NCBI RefSeq assembly: GCF_003970915.1
Contig: NZ_RXOF01000002.1
Span: 248,001-312,000 of the forward strand
Direction: 5' to 3'
DNA from: Hymenobacter gummosus
Lineage (GTDB): Bacteria > Bacteroidota > Bacteroidia > Cytophagales > Hymenobacteraceae
Length of the DNA: 64,000 bases
Shown here: positions 1 to 8,658 of the stretch, piece after piece
Layout of the letters: the number at the start of each line of letters is the position of its first letter
Numbering within the stretch: the stretch's first letter is position 1
Notes under the pieces: generated by a model
Seen by the model: the letters and a program-made list of their open reading frames with translations, nothing else
Database searches by the model: none
Told to the model about the DNA's origin: nothing
Program-made: the position numbers and the translations under genes

Positions 1-282
1 CGCGAGGACACGCGCTTTCTAAAGGAAGTCAGCCCCAACGAAACCATCAAAGTGGACGCCCAGCTGGCCGGCCTGAGCCCCGACGGCAGCCGCTGGCGCA
101 TCGTGCACACGGTGTACAAGCAGGACGGGCGCGAGGCGGCCACCATCACCGTCGACGGGGCCTGGCTGGATTTGCGCCTGCGCAAGCTGGCCGTGCCCCC
201 GCCCGAGCTGGCCGAGGCCCTGAGCCAGCTCACCCGCCACAGCACCTACGCCGACATCGAGCGGCGGCCCAAGGCGGAATAG
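1..282 (+). CDS. Acyl-CoA thioesterase-like protein, C-terminal part
   Basis: The reading frame is open from the left edge to a TAG stop, so the N-terminus is missing. The visible 93 residues resemble the C-terminal half of a hotdog-fold thioesterase of the 4HBT/YbgC kind: strand segments around KVDAQLAGLSPDGSRW and TITVDGAWLDLRLRKL, then a short helical tail. Such enzymes hydrolyse acyl-CoA thioesters in the cytoplasm. The catalytic Asp/Glu region would lie upstream of the window, so activity cannot be judged. The next gene is convergent, only 19 bases away. Confidence 0.6.
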   Translation, partial: REDTRFLKEVSPNETIKVDAQLAGLSPDGSRWRIVHTVYKQDGREAATITVDGAWLDLRLRKLAVPPPELAEALSQLTRHSTYADIERRPKAE

Positions 283-301
283 CCCGACCAGCGGCGGCGC
301 G

Positions 302-898
302 TTACGGCGCCGCCGTTTTTTTGCCCCCGGCCGCGGCCTCGGGCAGCGGGGCCACGCCCAGGGCTTTGCTGATGCGCGTGAGCTGCTGGCGGTGGTGCAG
401 CACGTGGTCGAGCATGAAGTCCAGCGTCTGGGTGATGGTGAGCATGCCCACCCGCGGGTGCTTGAAGATGGCGCGGGCCAGCAGCGGGCCCGGAAACTCG
501 TTGAGCAGCTGCTCCAGCTGCCGCCGGGTGCTGGCCCACTGCCGCCGCAGCTCGGGCAGCGGCGGCAGCTGGCCGGGGTCGGCGGGGGTGAGGTCGGCCA
601 GGCGGCTGGGGGCTTTGAAGCGGGTGCCGGGCAGGCGCAAAGCCAGCCGCAGCAGGATGGCGCGCAGCCGCATCGTGAGGGTGCGCCGGCCGAGCTGGTC
701 GGCTTCGAGCAGCTTGTGCTGCACGTACTGGGCAATGCCGGCCTCGGCGCTGAGCAGGTGGTGCACCACCTGCGCGGCCGACCACTGCCCGGGACCCGGC
801 ACGGTGTAGGCCCGCGCGCCCAGGTGCTCGGCCGCAGTCAGGAGCTGTTCAGTGGCGCGCTCGAGCTGCTCGAAGCGCAGGTGCAGGCGGTGGTTCAT
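302..898 (-). CDS. DinB family protein (DinB-like four-helix bundle)
   Basis: About 198 residues, mostly helical. The pattern QWSAAQVVHHLLSAEAG near the N-terminus and a later DHVLHHRQQL are the spaced histidines that bind the metal in DinB/YfiT-type four-helix bundles. Members are often thiol-dependent transferases or stress proteins; the substrate cannot be read from sequence. The frame is open further upstream, but the ATG at 898 begins MNHRLHLRFEQLERA, where the conserved first helix starts, and it avoids overlap with the divergent gene at 969. Confidence 0.75.
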   Translation of the reverse strand: MNHRLHLRFEQLERATEQLLTAAEHLGARAYTVPGPGQWSAAQVVHHLLSAEAGIAQYVQHKLLEADQLGRRTLTMRLRAILLRLALRLPGTRFKAPSRLADLTPADPGQLPPLPELRRQWASTRRQLEQLLNEFPGPLLARAIFKHPRVGMLTITQTLDFMLDHVLHHRQQLTRISKALGVAPLPEAAAGGKKTAAP

Positions 899-968
899 GG
901 GGGAATGCGGCGGCAAAAAGGGACGAAATGAGCCAAGCTCAGCCCAAAAGGTACACCTTTGCGCCCGA

Positions 969-2396
969 ATGTCTGCCTTACCCGCTTCCGCCGCCGAGGC
1001 CGCCACCGCGCGGCGTCTGACCCTGGGCCTGCTCGTCTTTTACCTGGTGTACCTGTTCAGCACCCCGTACCAGGCCCTGTACTTCGACTCGATGACGTAC
1101 TGGGACCTGACGGGCCGCTTCTACTACGCCACCAAGAGCTTCAACCTGCTCTCGTTCGACTCCAGCATCCGCGGCTACCTGCTGCCGCTGCTGCTGTTTC
1201 CGTTCCGGGTGGTGGCCTACCTCGCCCACATTCCCCCGATTCAGTTCACGCGGGCCATCGGGGCGGTGGTGGCGGCCTTGTTGTTTGGCTGGGCTGCCCC
1301 GGCTGCCTGGCAGGCGGTGGTGTCGGCCGAGCGGCTGAGCTGGCGGCGGCGGCTGGCCTTTGCCGCGCTGGGCTTCGTGTTCTGGCGCGACTACTTCGTC
1401 TTCCCGCTCACCGACTTCTACTCCCTGCTGCTGATGCTGCTGGTGTTCTGGCTGGTGCTGCGGCGCGGTGGGCACCGGGGCTGGCTGCTGCTGGCCGGGG
1501 TGCTGTGCATGGCCGCCGCCAACCTGCGCCCGGTGTACGCCGGTGCGGCGGGGCTGCTGCTGCTCGGGGGCGTGTGGCTGGCGCGGCGGCAGCACGGGCT
1601 GAGCTGGCGCCTGATTGGCCGGCAGCTGGCGGTGTTTCTGCTGGGCATGGCCCTGGTCGGCGGCCCGCAGCTGGCCATCAACGTGCGCCACTTCGGCCGG
1701 TATACGCCCTTCGTGCTGACCTGGAAAAACCCCAGCGCCCCGCAGAGCCTCTACCTCTCGCAGCTGTCGTGGGGCCTGGCCGTGCAGAAGTACGAAACCA
1801 CCATCGACCCGACTTACCGCGTGCCCGGCACCACCGAGCCGGAATACCGCATCATGTACGTCGACGAAGTGGGGCAGCGCATCATGGACGAGGAGCAGAT
1901 TTCCTTTATCTACGGCCTGCGCGACCTCAGCCACTACCTTACCGCCGTGCGCCATAACCCCGTCGACATGCTGGCCCTGTACGGCCGGCACGTGTTCAAC
2001 GGTCTCGACGTGAAGTACGCCACGCCCTACCTACCGCGGGTGTTTGGCAGCACCCTGCCCTTGTCCTTGCTGAACTACACGGTGCTGTTTCTGGCCGGGC
2101 TGGTGCTGCTGCTGCGCCGGCACCGCCGCCTCAGCTGGCCGCAGTGGATAGCCCTGCTGGTGCTCGTCGGGCCCTGCCTGCTGGCCATTCCCACGGCCAT
2201 GGAGTGCCGCTTCTTCATCCCGATTTACCTATTGCTCTACGCCGTGCTCTGCTTCTGCTGGCCCCCAAACTGGCGCGCGGCCTTCCTACGCTGGCCGGTG
2301 GCCCTGGCCTACGCGGGCTTTGTGCTGCTGTGCCTGATGCTCTCGTCGAATACCCTGTGGCACATGACCAACGGCCCGCGCCTGCTCTGGCCCTGA
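969..2396 (+). CDS. Multi-pass membrane protein, glycosyltransferase-like, paralog A
   Basis: About 475 residues with roughly ten hydrophobic segments. The first luminal/periplasmic loop carries YFDSMTYWDL, an acidic patch placed as in GT-C/PMT-type glycosyltransferases that use lipid-linked sugars, but no diagnostic motif confirms that class. Conserved blocks shared with the next gene include QKYETTIDP, HVFNGLD and LNYTVLF, so the two are tandem paralogs. The start chosen is ATG 969 because the frame upstream is antisense to the DinB gene. Function unknown; a sugar or lipid transferase of the inner membrane is a guess. Confidence 0.7.
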   Translation: MSALPASAAEAATARRLTLGLLVFYLVYLFSTPYQALYFDSMTYWDLTGRFYYATKSFNLLSFDSSIRGYLLPLLLFPFRVVAYLAHIPPIQFTRAIGAVVAALLFGWAAPAAWQAVVSAERLSWRRRLAFAALGFVFWRDYFVFPLTDFYSLLLMLLVFWLVLRRGGHRGWLLLAGVLCMAAANLRPVYAGAAGLLLLGGVWLARRQHGLSWRLIGRQLAVFLLGMALVGGPQLAINVRHFGRYTPFVLTWKNPSAPQSLYLSQLSWGLAVQKYETTIDPTYRVPGTTEPEYRIMYVDEVGQRIMDEEQISFIYGLRDLSHYLTAVRHNPVDMLALYGRHVFNGLDVKYATPYLPRVFGSTLPLSLLNYTVLFLAGLVLLLRRHRRLSWPQWIALLVLVGPCLLAIPTAMECRFFIPIYLLLYAVLCFCWPPNWRAAFLRWPVALAYAGFVLLCLMLSSNTLWHMTNGPRLLWP

Positions 2397-2460
2397 TGAC
2401 GGGCCTAAGCGTAGGAGCTGTTTACCTTCGCGGTTTCCGCTGGCCCGCTACCTCCGCCGC

Positions 2461-3894
2461 TTGACTTCCGCCGACTTTCCGCCGCGCCGCTTTCCGCAAG
2501 GCTACCTGCCGCTGACGCTGCTCATCCTGGTCGTCTACCTGCTGTATCTGCCCTTCAGCGGCTACGAGCGGCTGGTGTACGACGCCGAGCTGTACTGGTT
2601 TATTTCCATCTACTTCCACAAGGCGGGCAGCCTGTCATTGCTGCATTTTCACGACGGCATGCGCGGCTACGTGTACCCGCTGCTGCTGCTGCCGGCGCGG
2701 GTGGCGCAGTATTACTCTGGCCTGCCGCCCATCTGGTTTGCGCGGGTGCTGGGGGCGGCCACGGCGGCCGGGGTGTTTGGCTGGACCGGGCCGGCGCTCT
2801 GGCAGGTGGCTACCGGTGCCGCGCAGCCACCCACCTGGCCGCGCCGCCTGGCTTTTGCCGCGCTGGGCTTCGCATTCTGGCGGGAGCATTTCAACTTCAC
2901 CCTCACCGATTTTCCCGCCCTGGGCGCGCTTGGCCTGGGCCTGTGGCTGCTCTGCCGCCACCCCGGCCGCTGGGGCTGGGCCCTGCTGGCCGGCGTCTGC
3001 CTGGCCGCCGCTGCCAACATGCGCCCGGTGTACTTGGCGGCCGCGCCGTTCGGGCTGGCGCTGCAGTGGCTACGGCTGCCGGCCGGCCGGGGCCGCGGGC
3101 CGCAGCGGGGGGCCGTAGCCGCCGCGCTGCTGGGCGCCGCGCTGGTGCTGTATCCGCAGCTGCGCATCAACCAGCGGCATTTCGGCCAGACCACGCCGCT
3201 GGTGCTGGTGCAGGACGTCAACATTGCCCCCGGCACGCTCTACCGCGCCAAGCTGCAGCGCGGCCTAGTGTTCCAGAAGTACGAAACCACCATCGACCCC
3301 GCCTACCCCTGGCCGGTGCTCTTCTTCCTCGACCCCGAAGGCCGGGCGGTGCTGCGCGCCGAAGGCATCGGGCAGTTCGGCTCTTACGGCCACTACCTCC
3401 GCTTTGCCCGGCGCCGCCCGCTGCTGCTGCTGCGCGTGTACGCCCGGCACCTGTTCAACGGGCTCGACCTGCAGTACCCCACGCCCTACCTGCGGCAAGT
3501 ATACGTGTCCACCTGGGGCCTGGCCGCGCTGAACTACACCGTCTGGTTCGGGGCCGGGCTGGTGCTCTGGCTACGCCGCCACCGTCGGCGCCGGGCCCTG
3601 AGCTGGTCGGGGGGGCTGCTGCTGGCTGCCCTGCTTGCACCTTGCCTGCTGGTGCTGCCCACCGACATCGAGTGCCGCTACCTGCTGCCCCTGCACCTGC
3701 TGCTCTACGCGGTGCTCTGCTTCGGCTGGCCCGCCGCCTGGCGTCCGGCTCGGCGGCAGTGGGCGTTGCTGGGTGCCATTTACGTGGGCTTCCTGCTGCT
3801 GTGCTTCGCCGCCTCGGCTTCGGTGCAGGCCCGGCTGGAGTTGGGCGGCCGTTCCCTGCTGGGCCACCGGCTGCCGCCGCCCACGCCGCTCTAA
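2461..3894 (+). CDS. Multi-pass membrane protein, glycosyltransferase-like, paralog B
   Basis: About 477 residues with the same layout as the preceding gene: short cytoplasmic N-terminus, an early YDAELYWF acidic loop, alternating hydrophobic helices, then QKYETTIDPAYPW, HLFNGLDLQYPTPYL, LNYTVWFGAGLVL and a C-terminal helix pair. The start is uncertain: the only in-frame candidate near the beginning is TTG 2461, 64 bases after the stop of the upstream paralog. Same strand and short spacing suggest cotranscription. A hairpin terminator follows at 3958. Role unknown; duplication with divergence is the clearest statement. Confidence 0.68.
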   Translation: MTSADFPPRRFPQGYLPLTLLILVVYLLYLPFSGYERLVYDAELYWFISIYFHKAGSLSLLHFHDGMRGYVYPLLLLPARVAQYYSGLPPIWFARVLGAATAAGVFGWTGPALWQVATGAAQPPTWPRRLAFAALGFAFWREHFNFTLTDFPALGALGLGLWLLCRHPGRWGWALLAGVCLAAAANMRPVYLAAAPFGLALQWLRLPAGRGRGPQRGAVAAALLGAALVLYPQLRINQRHFGQTTPLVLVQDVNIAPGTLYRAKLQRGLVFQKYETTIDPAYPWPVLFFLDPEGRAVLRAEGIGQFGSYGHYLRFARRRPLLLLRVYARHLFNGLDLQYPTPYLRQVYVSTWGLAALNYTVWFGAGLVLWLRRHRRRRALSWSGGLLLAALLAPCLLVLPTDIECRYLLPLHLLLYAVLCFGWPAAWRPARRQWALLGAIYVGFLLLCFAASASVQARLELGGRSLLGHRLPPPTPL

Positions 3895-3957
3895 CGTCTT
3901 TTACCGCAGAGGCACGCGAGGTTTGCATAGCGGTTCGCAGTGCTCTGACTAAGCACA

Positions 3958-3987
3958 AAGGCCCGGCGCTGTCAAGCGCCGGGCCTT
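3958..3987. terminator. Bidirectional hairpin between convergent genes
   Basis: A perfect 13-base-pair stem (AAGGCCCGGCGCT / AGCGCCGGGCCTT) with a four-base loop GTCA. It sits between the membrane-protein pair on the plus strand and pdhB on the minus strand, so it can end both transcripts. Confidence 0.75.
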
Positions 3988-3993
3988 ACTAAT

Positions 3994-4039
3994 CGTTCAC
4001 AGAATCCGTGGAATCCGAAAAAACCGTCGTAATCCGTGG
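3994..4039 (-). repeat. Dispersed CACGGATT repeat, copy 1
   Basis: Read on the minus strand it starts directly after the pdhB stop and contains CCACGGATT, ACGACGG, TTTTCGGATT, CCACGGATT and GAACGATTA at about ten-base spacing. The same series follows the stop of the thiolase gene (25803-25854) and occurs again at 25587-25637. Confidence 0.6.
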
Positions 4040-5020
<981 letters not shown>

Positions 5021-5058
5021 GTAGATGTCAGGAAAGAAAAAGTCGGGTGAACAGAAAA

Positions 5059-5082
5059 GGCCGGCCCCAGCAGGAACCGGCC
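5059..5082 (-). terminator. Hairpin upstream of pdhB
   Basis: On the minus strand GGCCGG, 12 bases, CCGGCC, then TTTTCT. It could end the transcript of the lipoprotein gene that stops at 5193, but it lies downstream of the proposed pdhB promoter and so would also be in the pdhB leader. Which role it has is open. Confidence 0.35.
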
Positions 5083-5084
5083 CG

Positions 5085-5115
5085 TAAAGCTACAATGCCC
5101 GGCGGGAGTGGGCAA
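5085..5115 (-). promoter_or_regulatory. Putative pdhB promoter
   Basis: On the minus strand TTG (5115-5113), 20 bases, then TAGCTTTA (5092-5085), close to the Bacteroidota consensus TTG-N19/20-TAnnTTTG. Upstream lie a perfect palindrome GCAAACGTTTGC (5140-5151) and a direct repeat CGTTTGCGG (5125-5133, 5145-5153) that could bind a regulator. Confidence 0.5.
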
Positions 5116-5192
5116 GCTGGAAGCCGTTTGCGGAAAATAGCAAACGTTTGCGGAGCCCACCGGCCGCCGCAACGGCCGATTAAATGAAGCTT

Positions 5193-5519
5193 TTACAGCC
5201 GCTGCAGCTGCCAGCCGCTACCCGCGGCGGTGAGCTGATACAGCTGGCCGCCGCACTTGACGAACCGCACGCCCGGAGCAGGTTTTAGCGTATTGGCCCG
5301 GCCGACGAAAGCGCCGGTTTTGTACCAGACCAGCAGCGTATCCCCCGATTGGGCTTGCCGGACGATGCGCGTCTGCTGCGCCGAATTCGCCGAGGTCAGC
5401 ACCAGCCGGTCGCCGGCGGCTTCCAGCATGGCGGCGGAGTCAGGGCTGCCGGGGGCTTTGCGGGCGGTGAGGCAGCCGGTGAGACTGGCGGCGAGGAGCA
5501 GGCCGGCGTAGGTTTTCAT
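5193..5519 (-). CDS. Small secreted lipoprotein of unknown function
   Basis: 108 residues from ATG 5519. The start MKTYAGLLLAASLTGCLT is a lipoprotein signal with a lipobox ending in Cys16. The remaining 90 residues form short strands with Trp and Gly (TLLVWYKTGAFVGRAN, VKCGGQLYQL) and match no family I recognise. Probably anchored in the outer membrane or periplasm. It could share a transcript with pdhB if the hairpin at 5059 is leaky. Confidence 0.6.
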   Translation of the reverse strand: MKTYAGLLLAASLTGCLTARKAPGSPDSAAMLEAAGDRLVLTSANSAQQTRIVRQAQSGDTLLVWYKTGAFVGRANTLKPAPGVRFVKCGGQLYQLTAAGSGWQLQRL

Positions 5520-5682
5520 AGCGTAATGGGGTAGAAAGCAGGCTGAACGCTGCCAGCGGCTGGTTTGGTATTGACTGTCGGCACCGCGAAACGTCAATTA
5601 GCGGAGCAGACAGCGCTTGGACCAGTTATAAGTCAGGCCGTCAGCGGCACCAGCTCCAGCCACACCATGGCCGCGTTGACTT

Positions 5683-6069
5683 TCAGGCCCATTCGCTTTG
5701 GAAATAAAGCGTGAGGTCGTAGTCCGGCTCGGCGTCCTCGTCAAAGTAGATGTTTTCGAACTCATCCCGAACATTCTGAGGCGTCAGGCAAATATTCACC
5801 AGGCAACCATCTTCCGTCAGTGGATATTCCGGGTCGCGTTCCTTGATGCGCAGGAAGCTCACTCCTTCGAATAGTAGGTGCAATTCTGCCCACGGCTCCC
5901 GCTTGGCCCACTCGCCCGCCGACTTCCGCCACGAAAGGCGCAGCCGGGCCTGGCTGGGCTCGAAGTGCAGCGCGGTGAAATTGAAATTGTTGTGAAGGTC
6001 GGCGTAGCCGCCACCCGGCCATTCCAGGTCAATGTTCTGGCCGCCGAGGGAGAAGCCCAGGAATTTCAT
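5683..6069 (-). CDS. Hypothetical protein, about 128 residues
   Basis: Starts MKFLGFSLGGQNIDLEWPGG at ATG 6069. The rest is beta-rich and acidic, with an FNFTALHFEPSQARL segment, WRKSAGEW, and FENIYFDEDAEPDYDLTLYF at the end. No signal peptide or transmembrane segment. Small cytoplasmic proteins like this occur in Bacteroidota, sometimes as immunity-type proteins, but nothing in the neighbourhood supports that role. The longer upstream frame runs into the inverted repeat at 6123-6317, so the ATG at 6069 is preferred. Confidence 0.6.
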   Translation of the reverse strand: MKFLGFSLGGQNIDLEWPGGGYADLHNNFNFTALHFEPSQARLRLSWRKSAGEWAKREPWAELHLLFEGVSFLRIKERDPEYPLTEDGCLVNICLTPQNVRDEFENIYFDEDAEPDYDLTLYFQSEWA

Positions 6070-6122
6070 ACTGCAATTAAATGAACTAAGAGTCGCTCCG
6101 CATCGGTGGCCGGAGCAAGGCC

Positions 6123-6317
6123 ACAGCCGCAGCGCGGCGCCATGTCGGTAGAAGTGCCGGCGCACCAGAACGGCCGAGCTGCAGCGCAGCGGCATCCGTT
6201 GCTGAAGCCTGAGCGAGGTTCGACGTCCACGCGGCCCCGCTGCCATGCCGCTGCGCTGCAGCTCGGTCGGCTTTTCGACTCGTGGGTTCTGCTAATATGG
6301 CGCCGCGCTGCGGCTGT
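6123..6317. repeat. Long nested inverted repeat
   Basis: Two perfect arm pairs: outer 6123-6143 with 6297-6317 (21 bases) and inner 6174-6195 with 6245-6266 (22 bases), separated by less similar sequence and a central loop of about 49 bases. No protein-coding potential. It fills most of the space between the OmpA-like gene and the 128-residue gene, so as RNA it would form a large stem downstream of the former. It may be a small non-autonomous element or a terminator-like structure. Confidence 0.75.
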
Positions 6318-6330
6318 AGGGCCGCGCCGC

Positions 6331-8148
6331 TTACTGTCGCAGGGCCTCGGTGAAGACTTTGCTGCTGGCATAGCTGCGGAATTCCAGGTCCTCCACGGCC
6401 TTTTGGGCGTAGCTGCGGTCGATTTGCACGGCGCGGCGCAGGTACTGGCCCACGTCGCCGTCGCGCTGCTGCCGGGCGGCCAGCACGGCCAGGCAGTAGT
6501 AGGCCATGGGGTCGTTGGGCTTGATGGAGAGGGCCTGCTGGTAGATGTCGGCGGCGCCCTCGTAGTTTTCCTTCATCAGGTAGATGAGGGCCTTGTTCAT
6601 GGTGTTCTGGTAGCCTTTGTCGCTGTAGGCGAGGCTGCGCAGGGCGTCGTCGGGCTGGCCGATTTCGATTTCCAGGGCGGCTTTATCGGCGAAGACCTTG
6701 TCGAGCGTCAGGCGCGGGCCGCCGAGCTTGATGGCGTAGTCGTAGTTCTGCAGGGCTTCGAGCCGGTCGCCGGCGCGGTGCCAGGCGGTGGCCACGTGGT
6801 AGAACATATCGGCCGTGGGGTTGCGGTGGGCGGCCAGGGTGAAGTTGGTGGCCGCGCGGCGCAGGTAGGCCCGCCGCACCTTGTCCGATACTTCCTTTTC
6901 GCTGCGCTCCATGAGCACCACGCCCAGGTTGTGATAGGCTTCCCAGCGGCCCGAGGTGGCAATGGCCGTTTCGTAGATGCGCTGCTTTTCGGCCAGCAGC
7001 GGCGTGAGCGTGGCCGAGTAGCGCAGCTCCTCGGGCGTCAGCGCGTCGGCGTCCACCTCGCGCTCCACGATTTTCTTCGACAGCAGGTAAATTTCCGACT
7101 GCAGGCGCTTGGGCGCGGAGTACTGCACGGCCACCGTGCCGAAGCGCATCACCGGGTAGATGTACTGCTCCAGGTAGTCGAAGTAGGTGAGCTTGTGCAG
7201 GGCCTTTTCCTGGGCCGCCCAGCCCCCGCGCGTCTCGTTGATGATGTCGATAACCGAGTCCTGCTGCTCCGGCTTCAGGGCCGAGGCCTGCACCTTGCTC
7301 AAAAACAAATCCCAGCGGCGGTGGTAGGCCTGCGTCCCGAACTTGACGGACTTGAGCGAGTTCAGGTAGGAATCGGTGTCGAGGCGCTTCTGGTAGTACT
7401 TCAGCAGGGCCTTCACGCGCTTATCGGCCAGCTGCGCGTCGCGCGAATCCAGCGAATCGGGGGAGTGGCCGGCCGCAATCATCACCTTCTGGGTGTGCTG
7501 GTTGGCTTCGATGAAGGCTTCGAGGGCGGCCACGTTGGTGCCCAGGTAGTTGCGGATGGCCGCCTGGCCCTGGTCGAAGAAAAAGGGCAGCACGCGGGTG
7601 CCGCCGCCTTCCAGGTCGGCCGGCGGCTCGGGAATGTACGTCACGGGCTCCACCTGCCGCACCACCAGGCGCGACGGGATGGATACGCCGCGGGCCAGCA
7701 TCACTTCCTGTTCGGCCTTGAGCACCTTGCCGCCGGCTTTCAGCTCGCGCACCTGCGGGCGGGTCAGCAGCTGCCCGGGGTTTTTGCGCGGCTCGAAGGG
7801 GAAGACCACCGGCTTGCGCACCACCACAAAGTTCTTGTCCTGCTCGTCGTAGAGGTACTCGCCCAGCAGGAAGCGGATGGTGCCCACCGTGTCCTCGCGC
7901 AGGCCGTTGTCGCAGCGGTAGCGCATGGGCAGCTCGTACACGGCGCCCTTGCGCAGGTGGGCCGCCGGCACGCGCACCTGGATTTCGCCGAGCACGTTGT
8001 CGCCGTTGGCCTCCAGCACCGGCGGCCGGGCCGAAACTTGCTGACCCTCTTGCGCAACCCGCAGCATCTTGGGTAGCGTACAAGCGGGGAGAAAGGCCGT
8101 GGCCCCGACCGTGAGCAGGGGCAGCAGCGCATGGCGCGAAACGTTCAT
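6331..8148 (-). CDS. OmpA-type and TPR repeat lipoprotein
   Basis: 605 residues from ATG 8148. The signal ends in a lipobox (FLPACTLPK), then a beta-rich domain of about 180 residues, then an OmpA-like peptidoglycan-binding region (FFFDQGQAAIRNYL, VMIAAGHSPDSLDSRDAQLADKRVKAL) at about 205-265, a middle helical part, and C-terminal TPR units (RWEAYHNLGVVLMERS, DMFYHVATAWHRAGD, YEGAADIYQQALSIKPNDP). Such proteins link the outer membrane to the cell wall. The layout resembles Bacteroidota gliding/T9SS-associated OmpA proteins, but the identity is not firm. Confidence 0.75.
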   Translation of the reverse strand: MNVSRHALLPLLTVGATAFLPACTLPKMLRVAQEGQQVSARPPVLEANGDNVLGEIQVRVPAAHLRKGAVYELPMRYRCDNGLREDTVGTIRFLLGEYLYDEQDKNFVVVRKPVVFPFEPRKNPGQLLTRPQVRELKAGGKVLKAEQEVMLARGVSIPSRLVVRQVEPVTYIPEPPADLEGGGTRVLPFFFDQGQAAIRNYLGTNVAALEAFIEANQHTQKVMIAAGHSPDSLDSRDAQLADKRVKALLKYYQKRLDTDSYLNSLKSVKFGTQAYHRRWDLFLSKVQASALKPEQQDSVIDIINETRGGWAAQEKALHKLTYFDYLEQYIYPVMRFGTVAVQYSAPKRLQSEIYLLSKKIVEREVDADALTPEELRYSATLTPLLAEKQRIYETAIATSGRWEAYHNLGVVLMERSEKEVSDKVRRAYLRRAATNFTLAAHRNPTADMFYHVATAWHRAGDRLEALQNYDYAIKLGGPRLTLDKVFADKAALEIEIGQPDDALRSLAYSDKGYQNTMNKALIYLMKENYEGAADIYQQALSIKPNDPMAYYCLAVLAARQQRDGDVGQYLRRAVQIDRSYAQKAVEDLEFRSYASSKVFTEALRQ

Positions 8149-8238
8149 GCAATTAAATTCAGACAACAAAATCAGCAGCCTTAACGCAAATTGCGGCGCT
8201 TTGGACACGTAAGTAACGAAGTTTGCAAGCCGTTGGGC

Positions 8239-8269
8239 TTGCCTGCCAACTGCCAGCGAGTTACCTTTT
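8239..8269 (+). promoter_or_regulatory. Putative promoter of the pspC gene
   Basis: TTG at 8239-8241, 20 bases, then TACCTTTT at 8262-8269, near the Bacteroidota consensus. The start codon is 30 bases further downstream. Confidence 0.5.
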
Positions 8270-8299
8270 CAGCCTAACTGCCCTGAACCCCAATCGGCT

Positions 8300-8518
8300 A
8301 TGAAACGCATTACCGACTTTATCGAGCAGCAGAGCTTCGGCGTTTGCAGCGCCATGGGCCGCCGGCTGGGCTTTTCCACCAGCAGCGTGCGGCTGTCGTT
8401 CGTGTACGCCTCCTTCTTCACCTTCGGCTCGCCCATTGTGCTCTACTTCGCGCTGGCCTTCTGGATGAACGTGCGCCGGGCCATGCGCCGGCAGCGCAGC
8501 ACCGTGTGGGATTTGTAA
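8300..8518 (+). CDS. PspC domain membrane protein
   Basis: 72 residues. KRITDFIEQQSFGVCSAMGR followed by LGFSTSSVRLSFVYASFFTF and a hydrophobic helix (IVLYFALAFWMNVRRAMRR) is the PspC fold: an amphipathic start and one or two inner-membrane helices. In enterobacteria PspC senses envelope stress. In Bacteroidota, PspC domains occur as short stand-alone proteins, as here. It has its own promoter and a strong terminator, so it is monocistronic. Confidence 0.8.
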   Translation: MKRITDFIEQQSFGVCSAMGRRLGFSTSSVRLSFVYASFFTFGSPIVLYFALAFWMNVRRAMRRQRSTVWDL

Positions 8519-8538
8519 GGCTGCTCTTCTGAACTCAG

Positions 8539-8580
8539 AAACCGGCCGGGTGGCGTAGCGCTGCCCGGCCGGTTTATTTT
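8539..8580 (+). terminator. Terminator after pspC gene
   Basis: A perfect 12-base-pair stem AAACCGGCCGGG / CCCGGCCGGTTT with a 13-base loop, followed by ATTTT. Confidence 0.8.
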
Positions 8581-8658
8581 CTGGTGACGAGATGTTCGGA
8601 AGTTGGCTCCCGCAGAGGGGCGCAAAGGAAACGCTGAGGTGTGCAGAGCGCGACCGAA

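Noticed and set aside
6106-8076. Long plus-strand open frame of 656 codons
   Set aside because: It is antisense to the OmpA/TPR gene, which has a lipobox and clear repeats. Long antisense frames are common in GC-rich DNA.
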